64,000 nucleotides of DNA, taken from contig CP103442.1 in the NCBI GenBank assembly GCA_024919035.1, forward strand, positions 1-64,000, in the 5' to 3' direction. A program made the position numbers and the translations under genes. This DNA comes from Methylophilaceae bacterium LSUCC0401 (GTDB lineage: Bacteria > Pseudomonadota > Gammaproteobacteria > Burkholderiales > Methylophilaceae). Positions 53,237-64,000 of the stretch are shown here, in pieces. The notes beneath the pieces were generated by a model. The model searched no databases and was not told the DNA's origin. It saw only the letters and a program-made list of their open reading frames with translations. How positions within the stretch are numbered: position 1 is the stretch's first letter; every line of letters starts with the position of its first letter.

Positions 53237-54643
53237 TTAGTTGCGGTAAGCAGTTTCTCCATGTGATGAGGTATCAAGACCAGACACTTCATCTTCTTCA
53301 GAAACTCGTAGACCAATAACAGCATCGACGATTTTGAAAAGGATGTAGCTGATCACACCACACCAAACAATGGTAAAGAGAACTGATTTGGTTTGAACCC
53401 ATAACTGACTCATCATGGTAAATCCTTCATCGTAGCCAACGCCACCGAATTGAGGAGCCATAAAGATTGCTAGGCCAATCGCGCCAATAATTCCAGCGAC
53501 ACCATGGATCCCGAATACATCGAGGGAGTCATCGTAACCAAACGCATTTTTAAGTGAGCTACAAGCCCAGAAGCTAATGATACTGGCGATGAAGCCAAGG
53601 ACAATTGCACCTACAGGACCAAGAACAGCACATGCTGGGGTAATAGCAACCAATCCAGCAATCGCTCCTGATGCGCCACCTAACATAGACGGCTTACCTT
53701 TAGCTGCCCACTCGATTGCCAACCAACCTAAAACTGCAGCTGCTGTAGCGGCTTGTGTGTTAATCATTACCAGACCAGCTGTTCCATCTGCAGCTAATTC
53801 ACTACCTACGTTAAAGCCGAACCAGCCTGCCCAGAGCAGTGATGCACCAATCATAGTCATGGGTAAGTTGTGAGGAGCCATAGCTACTTTACCAAGTCCA
53901 ACACGTTTACCAATAACGATCGCACCAACAAGAGCAGCAATCCCTGCATTAATATGAACCACTGTACCGCCGGCAAAGTCAACTGCACCCCACTCACCGA
54001 TCATGCCACCGCCCCACACCATGTGGCATATTGGTAGGTACACTAAGGTTAACCATAAAGGCATAAATAGCAGTAAGGCTGAAAATTTAATTCGTTCAGC
54101 GAATGCACCTACAATAAGTGCCGGTGTTAATGCGGCAAAGGTAAGCTGGAAAGTCACGAATACAAATTCAGGAATCGTGTCAGATAAGGAATCAGCTGTA
54201 ATGCCATTTAAGAAAACAGACCCTAATCCACCAATATAGGCATTCCAATCGCCGCCATCTCCAAACGCTAAACTGTAGCCATAAAATACCCATAGCACAG
54301 ACATGAGTGAGAAGGTCACAAACACTTGCATGAGCACGGATAACATATTCTTGGCTCTAACTAAGCCACCATAGAATAAAGCTAACCCTGGAATCGCCAT
54401 GACAATTACTAAAATGGTCGCGACAATCATCCATGCCGTGTCTCCGGTATCGAGAGTTGCTTCTTCAGCAGCTTCCTCTGCAGCCACTGCATCAGCATCC
54501 GTTGCACCATCGTCCATCTCAGCCACAAGATAAGAATTGTCAGTGAAGTTACTTAAGGCATCAGCCATGCTGATATTTGTGAAACCCATTAGGAATAAGC
54601 TGATAAGTCCAACCACACCTAATTTAGATAATATTTTTTTCAT
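53237..54643 (-). CDS. amt: Ammonium transporter
   Basis: Amt takes up ammonium. From ATG 54643 it is 468 aa, with AAGGAGA five bases upstream (the frame is open to 54679 but without an RBS). An N-terminal signal-like segment and an acidic, Ala-rich stretch (DDGATDADAVAAEEAAEE) precede eleven helices. Landmarks are ALFYGGLVRAKNMLSVLMQ, DFAGGTVVHINAG, and GIHGVAGIIGA near the end with the pore histidine. Cotranscribed with glnK, which regulates it by binding. Confidence 0.96.
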   Translation of the reverse strand: MKKILSKLGVVGLISLFLMGFTNISMADALSNFTDNSYLVAEMDDGATDADAVAAEEAAEEATLDTGDTAWMIVATILVIVMAIPGLALFYGGLVRAKNMLSVLMQVFVTFSLMSVLWVFYGYSLAFGDGGDWNAYIGGLGSVFLNGITADSLSDTIPEFVFVTFQLTFAALTPALIVGAFAERIKFSALLLFMPLWLTLVYLPICHMVWGGGMIGEWGAVDFAGGTVVHINAGIAALVGAIVIGKRVGLGKVAMAPHNLPMTMIGASLLWAGWFGFNVGSELAADGTAGLVMINTQAATAAAVLGWLAIEWAAKGKPSMLGGASGAIAGLVAITPACAVLGPVGAIVLGFIASIISFWACSSLKNAFGYDDSLDVFGIHGVAGIIGAIGLAIFMAPQFGGVGYDEGFTMMSQLWVQTKSVLFTIVWCGVISYILFKIVDAVIGLRVSEEDEVSGLDTSSHGETAYRN

Positions 54644-54653
54644 ACTGATCTCC

Positions 54654-55858
<1,205 letters not shown>

Positions 55859-55930
55859 AAAATATTCTCCTAAATATTTTGTTTAAAAATATAGTGATCC
55901 GTTTAAAACATCACGTACGTATTATCATTA

Positions 55931-55948
55931 ATGCAATAACCGTGCCAA
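55931..55948 (-). promoter_or_regulatory. Sigma-54 (RpoN) promoter of porin-glnK-amt
   Basis: Minus strand TTGGCACGGTTATTGCAT matches the sigma-54 consensus (TGGCACG-N4-TTGCA) perfectly in the -24 and -12 elements. GG is at 55946/55945 and GC at 55934/55933, at the required spacing. Transcription would start at about 55921, some 62 bases before the porin ATG. A nitrogen-limitation activator such as NtrC is expected; I found no clear NtrC site upstream. Confidence 0.85.
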
Positions 55949-56065
55949 CTTTCTTTAAAGCATCTAATTAAGTTATTATTTTGGGGAATAACAATGTTAA
56001 TTTCTGCCTTATGTAAAGTAAAAAAGTCTGTTAAAATCAGTACTTTACGAGCTAATATTAAACTT

Positions 56066-56296
56066 ATGGAAAATAAATTTCAAATGATTTCTGAAAAGAT
56101 TCGAGAATTATTAAAAAATTCACCAATAGAGGACATTGAAGCCACCATTAATGCACTCATAAAGAGCAAATGCACCGAATTGGGGCTTGTTTCTCGAGAG
56201 GAATTTGACGTGCAAACAGAAGTGTTGAGAAAAACACGTGAGAAATTAGAGGCCGTCGAACAAGAATTGGCCAAGTACGAAACTAAAACTAAATAA
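56066..56296 (+). CDS. ubiK: Ubiquinone biosynthesis accessory factor UbiK
   Basis: UbiK (YqiC, BMFP domain) is a coiled-coil accessory factor of ubiquinone synthesis. From ATG 56066 it is 76 aa; the frame is open to 55994 but that stretch is not family-like. The C-terminal half, LGLVSREEFDVQTEVLRKTR, is diagnostic, followed by EKLEAVEQELAKYE. It lies between the nitrogen operon, divergent, and metH. Confidence 0.92.
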   Translation: MENKFQMISEKIRELLKNSPIEDIEATINALIKSKCTELGLVSREEFDVQTEVLRKTREKLEAVEQELAKYETKTK

Positions 56297-56340
56297 TCTC
56301 CTCATATCACAACCTGATCATCTTATAATTAATAGAATTT

Positions 56341-59300
56341 ATGGATCCATTTAAAAATACAGAAGCCTATTTAAAAGCAGAGCTTGGCAAAAGAATCCTG
56401 ATCATGGATGGCGCCATGGGCACCATGATTCAACAGCAAAAATTTACTGAGGATGATTATCGCGGGTCTCGATTTAAAGATTTTTCAGCACCAAAAGGTG
56501 AGCGTGAACTGTTCCTTAAGGGTAACAATGAATTACTTTCCATCACCCAACCCCATGTGATTCAAAAAATTCATGAGGATTATCTGGCCGCCGGCGCCGA
56601 TATTATAGAGACCAATACCTTTGGGGCAAATAGTATTGCTCAGGATGATTATTTCATGACCGAGCTGGTCAAAGAGATGAATACCGAGTCGGTCAAATTA
56701 GCGAAAGCCGCTGCGCAAAAATTTTCCACAGAAGATAAGCCCCGATTTGTGGCGGGTGCCATAGGCCCCACCCCAAAAACAGCATCTATCTCTCCTGATG
56801 TCAATGATCCCGGGGCGAGAAATGTTAATTTTGATCAGTTATGCAGCTCTTATGCGGAACAGGCAGAGGTGCTTATCGATGCAGGAGCCGATATTATTCT
56901 GATTGAAACAGTTTTTGATACGCTGAACTGTAAAGCGGCTATTTTTGCGGTGCAATCCGTTTTTGAAAAAAAACAAACCACCCTGCCGATCATGATATCG
57001 GGAACGGTGACAGATGCCTCAGGAAGAATCTTGTCAGGACAAACAGTCACCGCATTTTGGAACTCAATTCGTCATGCAAAGCCACTGACCATTGGATTAA
57101 ATTGTGCGCTGGGAGCTGCTCTGATGAGGCCCTATGCAGAGGAGTTATCAAACATTGCAGATACCTTTGTCTGCATCTATCCCAACGCAGGCCTCCCAAA
57201 TCCAATGTCGGATACGGGGTTTGACGAGAAACCTCATGACACCTCAAGTTTATTAAAAGAGTTTGCTGAGAGTGGCTTCGTGAATGTCGCCGGCGGTTGT
57301 TGTGGGACTACCCCAGAACATATTGCTGCCATTGCAGAAAGTTTAAAGGCTTGTCAACCGAGGACTGTTCCAGAAATTGACCGCAAGATGCGCCTATCCG
57401 GACTTGAGCCCATGGTCATTGGCGATTCGGAATTATTTATTAATGTGGGTGAGAGAACTAATGTTACCGGATCAAGAGCTTTCGCTAAATTGATTATTGA
57501 TGAACAATATGAAGAGGCTGTGAGTGTGGCTAGGCAGCAGGTGGAAAACGGTGCACAGATTATCGACATCAATATGGACGAAGGCATGCTGGATGCTGAA
57601 AAAGCCATGGTCAAATTTTTAAACCTCATTGCCTCTGAGCCGGATATTTCTCGAGTGCCGATTATGATTGACTCCTCCAAATGGTCTGTGATCGAGGCTG
57701 GGCTGAAATGTATTCAGGGAAAGCCGATTGTAAATTCTATTTCTTTAAAAGAAGGTGAAGCCTTATTCATTCATCAGGCCAACTTATGTCTGCGGTATGG
57801 TGCGGCGGTGATTGTGATGGCATTTGATGAGCAAGGACAAGCCGATACCTATCAGAGAAAAATTGAGATCTGTGAGCGAGCCTACAAAATTTTAAGGGAT
57901 GAAGTGGGCTTCCCCGTGGAAGACATTATTTTTGATCCAAATATTTTTGCAATCGCAACCGGGATTCCCGAGCATAACAATTATGCCGTGGACTTTATTA
58001 ACGCAACCAAGTGGATCAAAGAAAACTTGCCGCATGCAAAAATTTCAGGCGGTGTTTCCAATGTGAGTTTTAGTTTTCGGGGCAATGAAGCGGCGCGCGA
58101 AGCCATTCATACGGTCTTCCTCAATCACGCGGTTAAAAATGGCATGACCATGGGCATTGTCAATGCTGGCATGATTGGCGTCATTGATGACCTGTCGGAA
58201 GAATTAAAAACAATAGTCGAAGATGTGGTTTTAAACCGTAAACCCGATGCCACTGACCGAATGATTGATATTGCCGGATCACTCCAGGGTAAGAAAAAAG
58301 AAAAAGAGACGGACGAGTGGCGCGGCGATGAACATAACCCGGTGTCCGTTGAAAAGAAAATTGAGTATGCCTTAATTCATGGCATCACCAATTTTATTGA
58401 AGAGGATACCGAAGAGGCACGAATTCAAGTGGCTAACCAGGGAGGAAGGCCCATCAATGTCATTGAAGGCCCTCTAATGGATGGCATGAATGTGGTTGGA
58501 GATTTATTTGCGGAGGGCAAAATGTTTTTGCCCCAGGTGGTTAAATCGGCACGCGTGATGAAGCAGGCCGTTGCCCATTTAATTCCCTACATTGAAAAAG
58601 AAAAAGAAGCGGAAGAAGCCAGAACCGGTAAAAAATCTAAACCCAAGGGAAAAATGCTCATTGCGACCGTCAAAGGTGATGTGCACGATATCGGGAAGAA
58701 TATTGTGTCGGTCGTCCTCCAATGTAATAACTTTGAGGTAGTCAATATGGGCGTGATGGTGCCTTGTGCTGAAATATTAAACAAGGCAAAAGAAGAAAAT
58801 GTTGACATCATTGGTTTGTCAGGACTGATTACCCCCTCATTAGAGGAGATGGCACATGTGGCCAGTGAGATGCAACGTGATCCTTATTTTAGGTCGGTAA
58901 AGATGCCATTACTCATTGGGGGCGCAACCACATCTCGTGCTCATACTGCTGTGAAAATATCCCCGAATTATGAGGGACCGGTGGTTCATGTTGCCGATGC
59001 GTCTCGTTCGGTTTCAGTGATGCAATCTTTATTGTCGCCTGAAACAAAAAATGAATACATTGAAAAGCTGAAGAGCGATTATGACAATGTGCGTAAATTA
59101 CATAGCCAGAAAAAAGGACCAGAATATATTCCCCTTGCGGATGCCAGAAAAAATAAATTATCTTTATCTTTTAATCCAGTGAAGCCTAAATTTATCGGCA
59201 GACGCACATTTAAAAATTTAAATTTAGGCGATCTCGCTGAATTTATTGATTGGACTCCATTTTTTAAAACATGGGATTTGGCAGGACACTTCCCCAAAAT

Positions 59301-60090
59301 TCTTGAGGATAAAGTAGTTGGTGACACCGCAACTCAACTGTTTGCGGATGCACAGGCTATGCTCAATAAAATTATCAATGATCGAAAATTAAAGGCACAT
59401 GCGGTTGTTGGATTTTGTAAGGCATCCTCTGTCAATGACGATATTGAGATACTCAATGAAAATAATGAACCTCTATTTACTTTTCATACGTTGAGGCAGC
59501 AAACCAAAAAACCTGTGATTAATAATGAAGCTAAACCCAATTTATCCCTGAGTGATTTTATCGCACCCAAAGAGTCAGGAATTGATGATTACATCGGAAT
59601 GTTTGCAGTGACTGCCGGGGACGGTGGAGATTTTTATCTTAAACAGTTTGAAGATAATAAAGATGACTATGGTTCGATCATGTTTAAAGCACTGATGGAT
59701 CGATTAGCAGAGGCCTGTGCGGAATATATGCACCAAAGAGTGCGTAAAGATTTATGGGGCTATGCGCAACAAGAAAACCTATCCAATGAAGATTTAGTTC
59801 AAGAAAAATATATGGGAATTCGACCTGCCCCTGGCTATCCAGCCTGTCCAGAACATTCAATAAAAGAGGAGATCTTTTCCTTTTTACAGACAGATGAAAT
59901 TGGGATGAGTCTCACTGAAAGCTATGCAATGATCCCTGCATCATCCATTTCAGGCTTTTATTTTGCTCATCCGGATTCAACCTATTTTAGTGTTGATAAA
60001 ATTGATCTTGATCAAGTAGAAGATTTTGCCAAGAGAACTCAGGTGAGCTTAGATCAAGCTCGACGTTTGCTTGCGACTCATATAAAGTAA
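56341..60090 (+). CDS. metH: Cobalamin-dependent methionine synthase
   Basis: MetH methylates homocysteine from methyltetrahydrofolate through B12. The 1249 aa protein has all four modules. The homocysteine domain has zinc cysteines C255 (GLNCALGA), C320 and C321 (GGCCGTT). The pterin domain contains [16 protein letters not shown]. The B12 domain has DVHDIG with H782 (axial ligand) at 780-785. The AdoMet reactivation domain has [12 protein letters not shown] from residue 1161. No B12 riboswitch is seen in the 44 bp leader. Confidence 0.98.
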   Translation: MDPFKNTEAYLKAELGKRILIMDGAMGTMIQQQKFTEDDYRGSRFKDFSAPKGERELFLKGNNELLSITQPHVIQKIHEDYLAAGADIIETNTFGANSIAQDDYFMTELVKEMNTESVKLAKAAAQKFSTEDKPRFVAGAIGPTPKTASISPDVNDPGARNVNFDQLCSSYAEQAEVLIDAGADIILIETVFDTLNCKAAIFAVQSVFEKKQTTLPIMISGTVTDASGRILSGQTVTAFWNSIRHAKPLTIGLNCALGAALMRPYAEELSNIADTFVCIYPNAGLPNPMSDTGFDEKPHDTSSLLKEFAESGFVNVAGGCCGTTPEHIAAIAESLKACQPRTVPEIDRKMRLSGLEPMVIGDSELFINVGERTNVTGSRAFAKLIIDEQYEEAVSVARQQVENGAQIIDINMDEGMLDAEKAMVKFLNLIASEPDISRVPIMIDSSKWSVIEAGLKCIQGKPIVNSISLKEGEALFIHQANLCLRYGAAVIVMAFDEQGQADTYQRKIEICERAYKILRDEVGFPVEDIIFDPNIFAIATGIPEHNNYAVDFINATKWIKENLPHAKISGGVSNVSFSFRGNEAAREAIHTVFLNHAVKNGMTMGIVNAGMIGVIDDLSEELKTIVEDVVLNRKPDATDRMIDIAGSLQGKKKEKETDEWRGDEHNPVSVEKKIEYALIHGITNFIEEDTEEARIQVANQGGRPINVIEGPLMDGMNVVGDLFAEGKMFLPQVVKSARVMKQAVAHLIPYIEKEKEAEEARTGKKSKPKGKMLIATVKGDVHDIGKNIVSVVLQCNNFEVVNMGVMVPCAEILNKAKEENVDIIGLSGLITPSLEEMAHVASEMQRDPYFRSVKMPLLIGGATTSRAHTAVKISPNYEGPVVHVADASRSVSVMQSLLSPETKNEYIEKLKSDYDNVRKLHSQKKGPEYIPLADARKNKLSLSFNPVKPKFIGRRTFKNLNLGDLAEFIDWTPFFKTWDLAGHFPKILEDKVVGDTATQLFADAQAMLNKIINDRKLKAHAVVGFCKASSVNDDIEILNENNEPLFTFHTLRQQTKKPVINNEAKPNLSLSDFIAPKESGIDDYIGMFAVTAGDGGDFYLKQFEDNKDDYGSIMFKALMDRLAEACAEYMHQRVRKDLWGYAQQENLSNEDLVQEKYMGIRPAPGYPACPEHSIKEEIFSFLQTDEIGMSLTESYAMIPASSISGFYFAHPDSTYFSVDKIDLDQVEDFAKRTQVSLDQARRLLATHIK

Positions 60091-60094
60091 TTTT

Positions 60095-61444
60095 ATGCAT
60101 ATTCATGTTTTAGGCATCTGCGGAACATTCATGGCAGGACTGGCTGCCTTGGCTACTGAATTGGGGCATAAAGTCACTGGATGTGATCAAAATGTTTATC
60201 CTCCAATGTCAACTTTTCTTGATTCTTTAGGCATTAGCGTCATGGAGGGCTATGATGAATCTCAATTGAGTTTAAAGCCTGATCTCTTTATCATTGGCAA
60301 TGTCGTCTCTCGTGGAAATAGCTTAATGGAGGCTATTCTCAATCAGAATCATTATTTTCAATCTGGGCCAGAGTGGCTTTACCAAAATATCCTAAAAGAT
60401 AAATGGGTCATTGCGGTATCGGGCACGCACGGAAAAACAACGACTTCATCCATGATCAATTGGATACTCCGAGATAACAACATCGATTGTGGTTATCTCA
60501 TTGGGGGGATACCAGGTAATTTTAAAAGAAGCAGTCAGCTCTCACAAAGCGATTCTCCATTTTTTGTGATTGAAGCCGATGAATACGATACGGCTTTTTT
60601 TGATAAGCGCTCAAAGTTTGTTCATTACCACCCAAAAACTTTAGTTATTAACAATATAGAGTTTGATCATGCAGATATTTTTCAAGATCTAAAACATATC
60701 CAGAAACACTTTCATCAACTGATAAGAATCGTTCCGAAAGTAGGAAAGATTCTAATTAATGATCAGGATAAAAATATAAAACAAACCTTGTCCATGGGGA
60801 TATGGTCAGAATTAGAAAATTTTAATTCAGAACAATCTTTACATATTAAAAAAAGTGGAAATGGTCAGCTCTATTACAAGAATCAAAATATTGGCGAACT
60901 CAGTAAAAATTTAGTGGGTGAGCATAATAAATTAAATGCTTTAGCTGCGATATCAGCTGTAAAACATGTGGGTATTAGTGAAGACAAAGCACTGATTTCG
61001 TTAGCAGGATTTAAGAATACTGCCCGTCGTTTAGAATTAATTTATCAATCAAAGTCGTTAAAAATTTATGATGACTTTGCGCATCATCCCACGGCAATAG
61101 AGTTCATAGTTAAAACCTTTCAGGAGGAATTTAACAAAGAAAAGACTCTGTTCATAGTTGATCCAAGGTCCAATACAATGAAAAGAGGGGACTTAAAAGA
61201 ACATTTGCGCAGTGTTTTATCAAAGATGGAATCATTTATGCTCTATTCAAAAGACCTACATTGGGATGCAGATGAATTTATGCGTAACTTAAACCAGGGG
61301 TTTGTATCTGACCAGGTGAGTCATATCATGGAAAAAATCAAACAGGTTTATCCACAATATAATAATATTGTCTTTGTCAGTAATGGAAGTTTTGATGGAT
61401 TACAAAAAAAAGTGATTCATTATTTGGAAAATGATCAACGATAA
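60095..61444 (+). CDS. mpl: UDP-N-acetylmuramate:L-alanyl-gamma-D-glutamyl-meso-diaminopimelate ligase
   Basis: Mpl reuses the murein tripeptide by attaching it to UDP-MurNAc. The 449 aa Mur ligase family protein has HVLGICGTFMAGLAALA at the start, the ATP loop GTHGKTT (110-116), IEADEYDTAFFDKRSKF and LAAISAVKHVG in the central domain, and YDDFAHHPTAIEF near the end, which all point to Mpl rather than MurC. It follows metH by four bases and overlaps tonB by 14. Confidence 0.94.
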   Translation: MHIHVLGICGTFMAGLAALATELGHKVTGCDQNVYPPMSTFLDSLGISVMEGYDESQLSLKPDLFIIGNVVSRGNSLMEAILNQNHYFQSGPEWLYQNILKDKWVIAVSGTHGKTTTSSMINWILRDNNIDCGYLIGGIPGNFKRSSQLSQSDSPFFVIEADEYDTAFFDKRSKFVHYHPKTLVINNIEFDHADIFQDLKHIQKHFHQLIRIVPKVGKILINDQDKNIKQTLSMGIWSELENFNSEQSLHIKKSGNGQLYYKNQNIGELSKNLVGEHNKLNALAAISAVKHVGISEDKALISLAGFKNTARRLELIYQSKSLKIYDDFAHHPTAIEFIVKTFQEEFNKEKTLFIVDPRSNTMKRGDLKEHLRSVLSKMESFMLYSKDLHWDADEFMRNLNQGFVSDQVSHIMEKIKQVYPQYNNIVFVSNGSFDGLQKKVIHYLENDQR

Positions 61445-62177
61445 AAATCATTATCTTTTCTTATTTGTGGCCTTATCATTATGTATTCATATTGTTGTTT
61501 TATATTTCTTTAATCACAAAACAAAAATAATGATCACTAATGATGAATTAATTGTAAACATTATTCAAATTCAACAAAAACTAGAAGACCAAGCTACAGA
61601 AACATCGCCAAAAAAGGAAATTATTCCTCAAGCCATCGAAAAAATTAAAAAAGATCAAAAAAAATTTAAAGAAAAAATAATACAAGAAATCATTAAAGAA
61701 AAAGAATCAGATCAGGAAATAAAACCAATTGAAGAAATAGAAAAACCAAAACAAATCAGTATCGATTCCGATTTCATACAATCCAAAATATCTGACTTGA
61801 TTTCGGATAAGGTGATTCAACAAAGAACGAGAGTTATTTCAAGCCAAACAAAAGAAAGAGACTATCAGTCCTATTTTCAATCCTGGAAAAATAAGGTAGA
61901 AAAAATTGGTGCTTTAAATTATCCAAAAGCAGCCAGGAGTGGCATTAATGAAACGTTGATTATGACTGTCACTTTAAATCAATCGGGGGAGGTGATTAAT
62001 ATTCAAATGAATAAGTCATCAGGGGTGAAGGACCTAGACGATGCAGCAGAAAATATAGTGAGGCTCGGATCGCCCTATGCGCCTTTTCCAGAATCTTTTA
62101 AAGAAAAACTCGATACATTGCAGATTCGAAGGGTGTGGAGATTTTCGAATAGTCTAGGAGATACCAGTGACAGATAA
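61431..62177 (+). CDS. tonB: TonB-family energy transducer
   Basis: A 248 aa protein that spans the inner membrane once (about 8-25, FLFVALSLCIHIVVLYFF), has a long Glu/Lys/Ile-rich linker (about 45-120) and a C-terminal TonB domain (NYPKAARSGINETLIMTVTL, then KDLDDAAENIVRLGSPYAPFP). It would energise outer membrane receptors such as cobalamin or iron transporters. ExbB and ExbD are not in the window. The linker is Lys/Glu-rich rather than proline-rich, which is unusual. Confidence 0.85.
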   Translation: MINDKNHYLFLFVALSLCIHIVVLYFFNHKTKIMITNDELIVNIIQIQQKLEDQATETSPKKEIIPQAIEKIKKDQKKFKEKIIQEIIKEKESDQEIKPIEEIEKPKQISIDSDFIQSKISDLISDKVIQQRTRVISSQTKERDYQSYFQSWKNKVEKIGALNYPKAARSGINETLIMTVTLNQSGEVINIQMNKSSGVKDLDDAAENIVRLGSPYAPFPESFKEKLDTLQIRRVWRFSNSLGDTSDR

Positions 62178-62481
62178 TTATTATAAATATCATGTTTTCA
62201 TTTGTTTAAATCAAAGAGAAGATGGTTCCCAATGCTGTTCTCAATTTAATTCAGAAAAAATATTTGAATATATGAAACAGAAGATTAAAAAATTAAACTT
62301 GAGGGGAAAGGGATTAGTGCGAATTAATCGGTCAGGATGTTTAGATCGATGCGCTTCAGGGCCTTTGCTGGTAATTTATCCGGATGCTGTGTGGTATAAC
62401 TTTATTGATGAAAGCGATATTGATGAGATTATTGAATCTCACATTATGAATCAAAAGCTTGTTCAGCGTCTTGTTGTTTAA
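62167..62481 (+). CDS. Thioredoxin-like [2Fe-2S] ferredoxin
   Basis: A 104 aa protein starting at GTG 62167 inside the tonB end. It has cysteines in CLNQREDGSQCC and SGCLDRCASGP, the pattern of the thioredoxin-like [2Fe-2S] ferredoxins (Cp2Fe type), with the phosphate-loop-like GLVRINRSGC segment. Electron carrier of unknown partner. It overlaps the convergent HIT gene by 38 bases. Confidence 0.85.
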   Translation: MTDNYYKYHVFICLNQREDGSQCCSQFNSEKIFEYMKQKIKKLNLRGKGLVRINRSGCLDRCASGPLLVIYPDAVWYNFIDESDIDEIIESHIMNQKLVQRLVV

Positions 62482-62884
62482 TCATGCTTGCCAGTTGATG
62501 CTTCAAGTTTGAAATTTCCTCTTGTGTATTTTCGAATCGATTATTTCTGGCTGGGTTAGACCAAATACTGTCTGGAAAAAAATTATCTTGTTTATACCGA
62601 GAAACAATATGCCAATGTACATGAGGAGTCATATTACCAAGTGATGCAATATTAATTTTATCGGGGTGAAAAATGTTAACTAAACTAATTTCAATAATAT
62701 GCAACAGTATATACATTTGCTGTCTGATACTTTCGGAAAGTTGATGAATTTCTGACACATGCTCCAAAAGCTCGAGTCGGAGGTACCCCTTGATATTTTG
62801 GTCAGTAACGAGCACGATACGAAAATTATGACCACTCCAGAGAATAGGCAAAGTTGGAACTTTACACAAACTACAATCAGACAA
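62444..62884 (-). CDS. HIT-family nucleotide hydrolase-like protein
   Basis: A 146 aa protein of the histidine triad superfamily. The HIT motif is H88-V-H90-W-H92-I-V, with the conserved NMTPHVHWHIVSRY region. The N-terminus has two cysteines (CSLC) that may bind zinc. Members hydrolyse or transfer nucleotides; the substrate is unknown. It overlaps nadA by eight bases, so it is coupled to it. Confidence 0.87.
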   Translation of the reverse strand: MSDCSLCKVPTLPILWSGHNFRIVLVTDQNIKGYLRLELLEHVSEIHQLSESIRQQMYILLHIIEISLVNIFHPDKINIASLGNMTPHVHWHIVSRYKQDNFFPDSIWSNPARNNRFENTQEEISNLKHQLASMIKQQDAEQAFDS

Positions 62885-63974
62885 CAGTTAACATCCTATC
62901 GAGTGCAACTTTTGCAGACTGAGCAATTGTTGGCGGTACAACAATTTCATTCACAATTTTATGGTTCACAAGATTGTCTAATACCCATGAAAGATGTTGG
63001 GGATCAATTCTAGCCATGGTCGAACATTCACAAATAATATGCGACATAAATTTCACCATCTTGTCTTCTTTAATCATTTCGTTAGCAAGTCGATTGACGA
63101 GATTTAATTCAGTACCCACCAGCCATTTGGTTCCTGGCTCAGCTTTTTTAATGGTATTGAGAATAAATTCAGTGGATCCCACCAGATCTGAATTTAGACA
63201 AACTTCAAAAGGTGACTCAGGGTGAGATATTACAAAACCCCCGGGATATTCTTCTCTAAATTTTTTGATGTGCTCTAATCGAAACATCTGATGAACTGCA
63301 CAATGACCCTTCCAAAGAAGTATTTTAGATTGTTCAATTTGCTCTTTTGATAATCCTCCTGAGGGCAGGTCTGGATCCCATACAACCATCTGTTCAAGTT
63401 TGATTCCCATTTTATGACCGGTCCACCGACCTAAGTTCTGGTCCGGAAAAAATAAAACCTTTTCTTTTTGCTTGAAGGCCCATTCTAAAATTTTAGGCGC
63501 ATTGGTGGATGTACACACAATGCCATCGTGATCACCGCAAAAGGCTTTTAGATCAGCAGCCGAATTAATATAGGTAATGGGGGTAATCTGTTGGTCAAAA
63601 TTTAAGACTTTATTTAATTCTCGATATGATCTTTTAACTTTTTGTAGGTCAGCCATATCAGCCATTTGACATCCTGCTGATAAATCAGGAAGAATAGTCA
63701 CTTGGTCTTTTCGTGACAGAATATTAGAAACCTCCGCCATAAAATGAACACCTAAAAAAATGATGTATTTGGCCTCTAACTCCTGTGTGTATTGAGCAAG
63801 TTTTAAAGAATCTCCAGTAAAGTCAGCATGCCGATAGACGGATTCATTTTGATAATGATGACCGAGGATGACAAGGTCATCTTTCAGTTTCTTTTTTGCA
63901 TCAATGATCTTTTGTTGACAGAGGTCTTCTTGCAATTGATGAAATTGTTCAAATTTAATTACGGATTCATTCAT
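62877..63974 (-). CDS. nadA: Quinolinate synthase A
   Basis: NadA condenses iminoaspartate and DHAP into quinolinate for NAD synthesis. The 365 aa protein has GHHYQNESVYRHADFTGDS, and C102 (SAGCQMADM), C225 (WKGHCAVHQ) and C317 (CECSTMARI) as likely 4Fe-4S ligands. The start is ATG 63974; the window ends 26 bases upstream, so its promoter is only partly visible. The HIT gene follows on the same strand. Confidence 0.95.
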   Translation of the reverse strand: MNESVIKFEQFHQLQEDLCQQKIIDAKKKLKDDLVILGHHYQNESVYRHADFTGDSLKLAQYTQELEAKYIIFLGVHFMAEVSNILSRKDQVTILPDLSAGCQMADMADLQKVKRSYRELNKVLNFDQQITPITYINSAADLKAFCGDHDGIVCTSTNAPKILEWAFKQKEKVLFFPDQNLGRWTGHKMGIKLEQMVVWDPDLPSGGLSKEQIEQSKILLWKGHCAVHQMFRLEHIKKFREEYPGGFVISHPESPFEVCLNSDLVGSTEFILNTIKKAEPGTKWLVGTELNLVNRLANEMIKEDKMVKFMSHIICECSTMARIDPQHLSWVLDNLVNHKIVNEIVVPPTIAQSAKVALDRMLTVV

Positions 63975-64000
63975 ATAATTTTTTAAATTTAATTAGTGCT

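Noticed and set aside
55949-56065. NtrC-binding sites upstream of the sigma-54 promoter
   Set aside because: I searched for GCAC-N7-GTGC-like dyads and saw none good enough; they may be divergent.
56297-56340. SAH or B12 riboswitch upstream of metH
   Set aside because: The spacer is only 44 bases and shows none of the conserved aptamer blocks.
56850-57247. Long open frames on the minus strand inside metH
   Set aside because: They are shadows of a strongly conserved coding region and have no RBS or family features.

Overview
The window is AT-rich chromosomal DNA that begins exactly at the first base of dnaA, so it is most likely the numbering origin of a complete circular chromosome. Gene content and order point to a small-genome betaproteobacterial methylotroph (order Methylophilales, of the OM43 / Candidatus Methylopumilus type). 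The evidence is short spacers and many 1-28 nt overlaps, betaproteobacterial neighbourhoods (gltB-gltD-hemE, thiD-thiE-hemL, porin-glnK-amt beside ubiK), and a PQQ precursor gene. The taxon is an inference from content, not from a marker comparison. I see no rRNA, tRNA, insertion sequence, phage gene or CRISPR array.

Layout. 1-8.7 kb: dnaA, a DnaA-box cluster (candidate oriC), dnaN, gyrB, oxyR and the three-gene proton-translocating transhydrogenase, all on the plus strand; recF is missing from its usual place between dnaN and gyrB. 8.7-15.1 kb (mostly minus): cydA-cydB plus a 30-codon third oxidase gene, then argS, a SPOR protein, dsbA and an SDR enzyme. 15.2-27.6 kb (plus): priA, a frameshifted small lipoprotein gene (minus), thiD-thiE-hemL, gltB-gltD-hemE. 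27.6-36.7 kb (mixed): ActP-like symporter with its DUF485 partner, radical SAM protein, cytochrome b561, quinoprotein-type metallohydrolase, DoxX, GNAT, mutY, uppP, and thiC under a TPP riboswitch. 36.9-48.8 kb: pcm-like methyltransferase, tolC, isochorismatase-family enzyme, waaA, B12-dependent ribonucleotide reductase (nrdJ in two subunits), a trypsin-like protease with C-terminal repeats, dienelactone hydrolase, thiS-thiG, apaG, mltA. 48.8-53.1 kb (minus): a stand-alone 23-codon pqqA, then a glycosidase-like/LPS-kinase fusion coupled to an LTA-synthase-like phosphotransferase. 53.2-64 kb: a sigma-54-type porin-glnK-amt operon, ubiK, metH, mpl, tonB, a 2Fe-2S ferredoxin, a HIT protein and nadA.

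How it fits together. The set covers replication start-up, ammonium uptake and assimilation (Amt, GlnK, GOGAT), thiamine and heme synthesis, NADPH supply (Pnt) and envelope upkeep. Both nrdJ and metH need cobalamin. Regulation can be read at several places: a TPP riboswitch whose expression platform hides the thiC ribosome binding site, a near-consensus -24/-12 promoter for nitrogen uptake, NrdR-like boxes on the nrdJ promoter, and a dyad inside the gltB promoter.

The least explained items are the glycosidase-like/kinase fusion with its coupled LTA-synthase-like partner, the orphan pqqA, the homopolymer frameshift in the small lipoprotein gene, and a priA reading frame whose conserved N-terminus lies upstream of any standard start codon.
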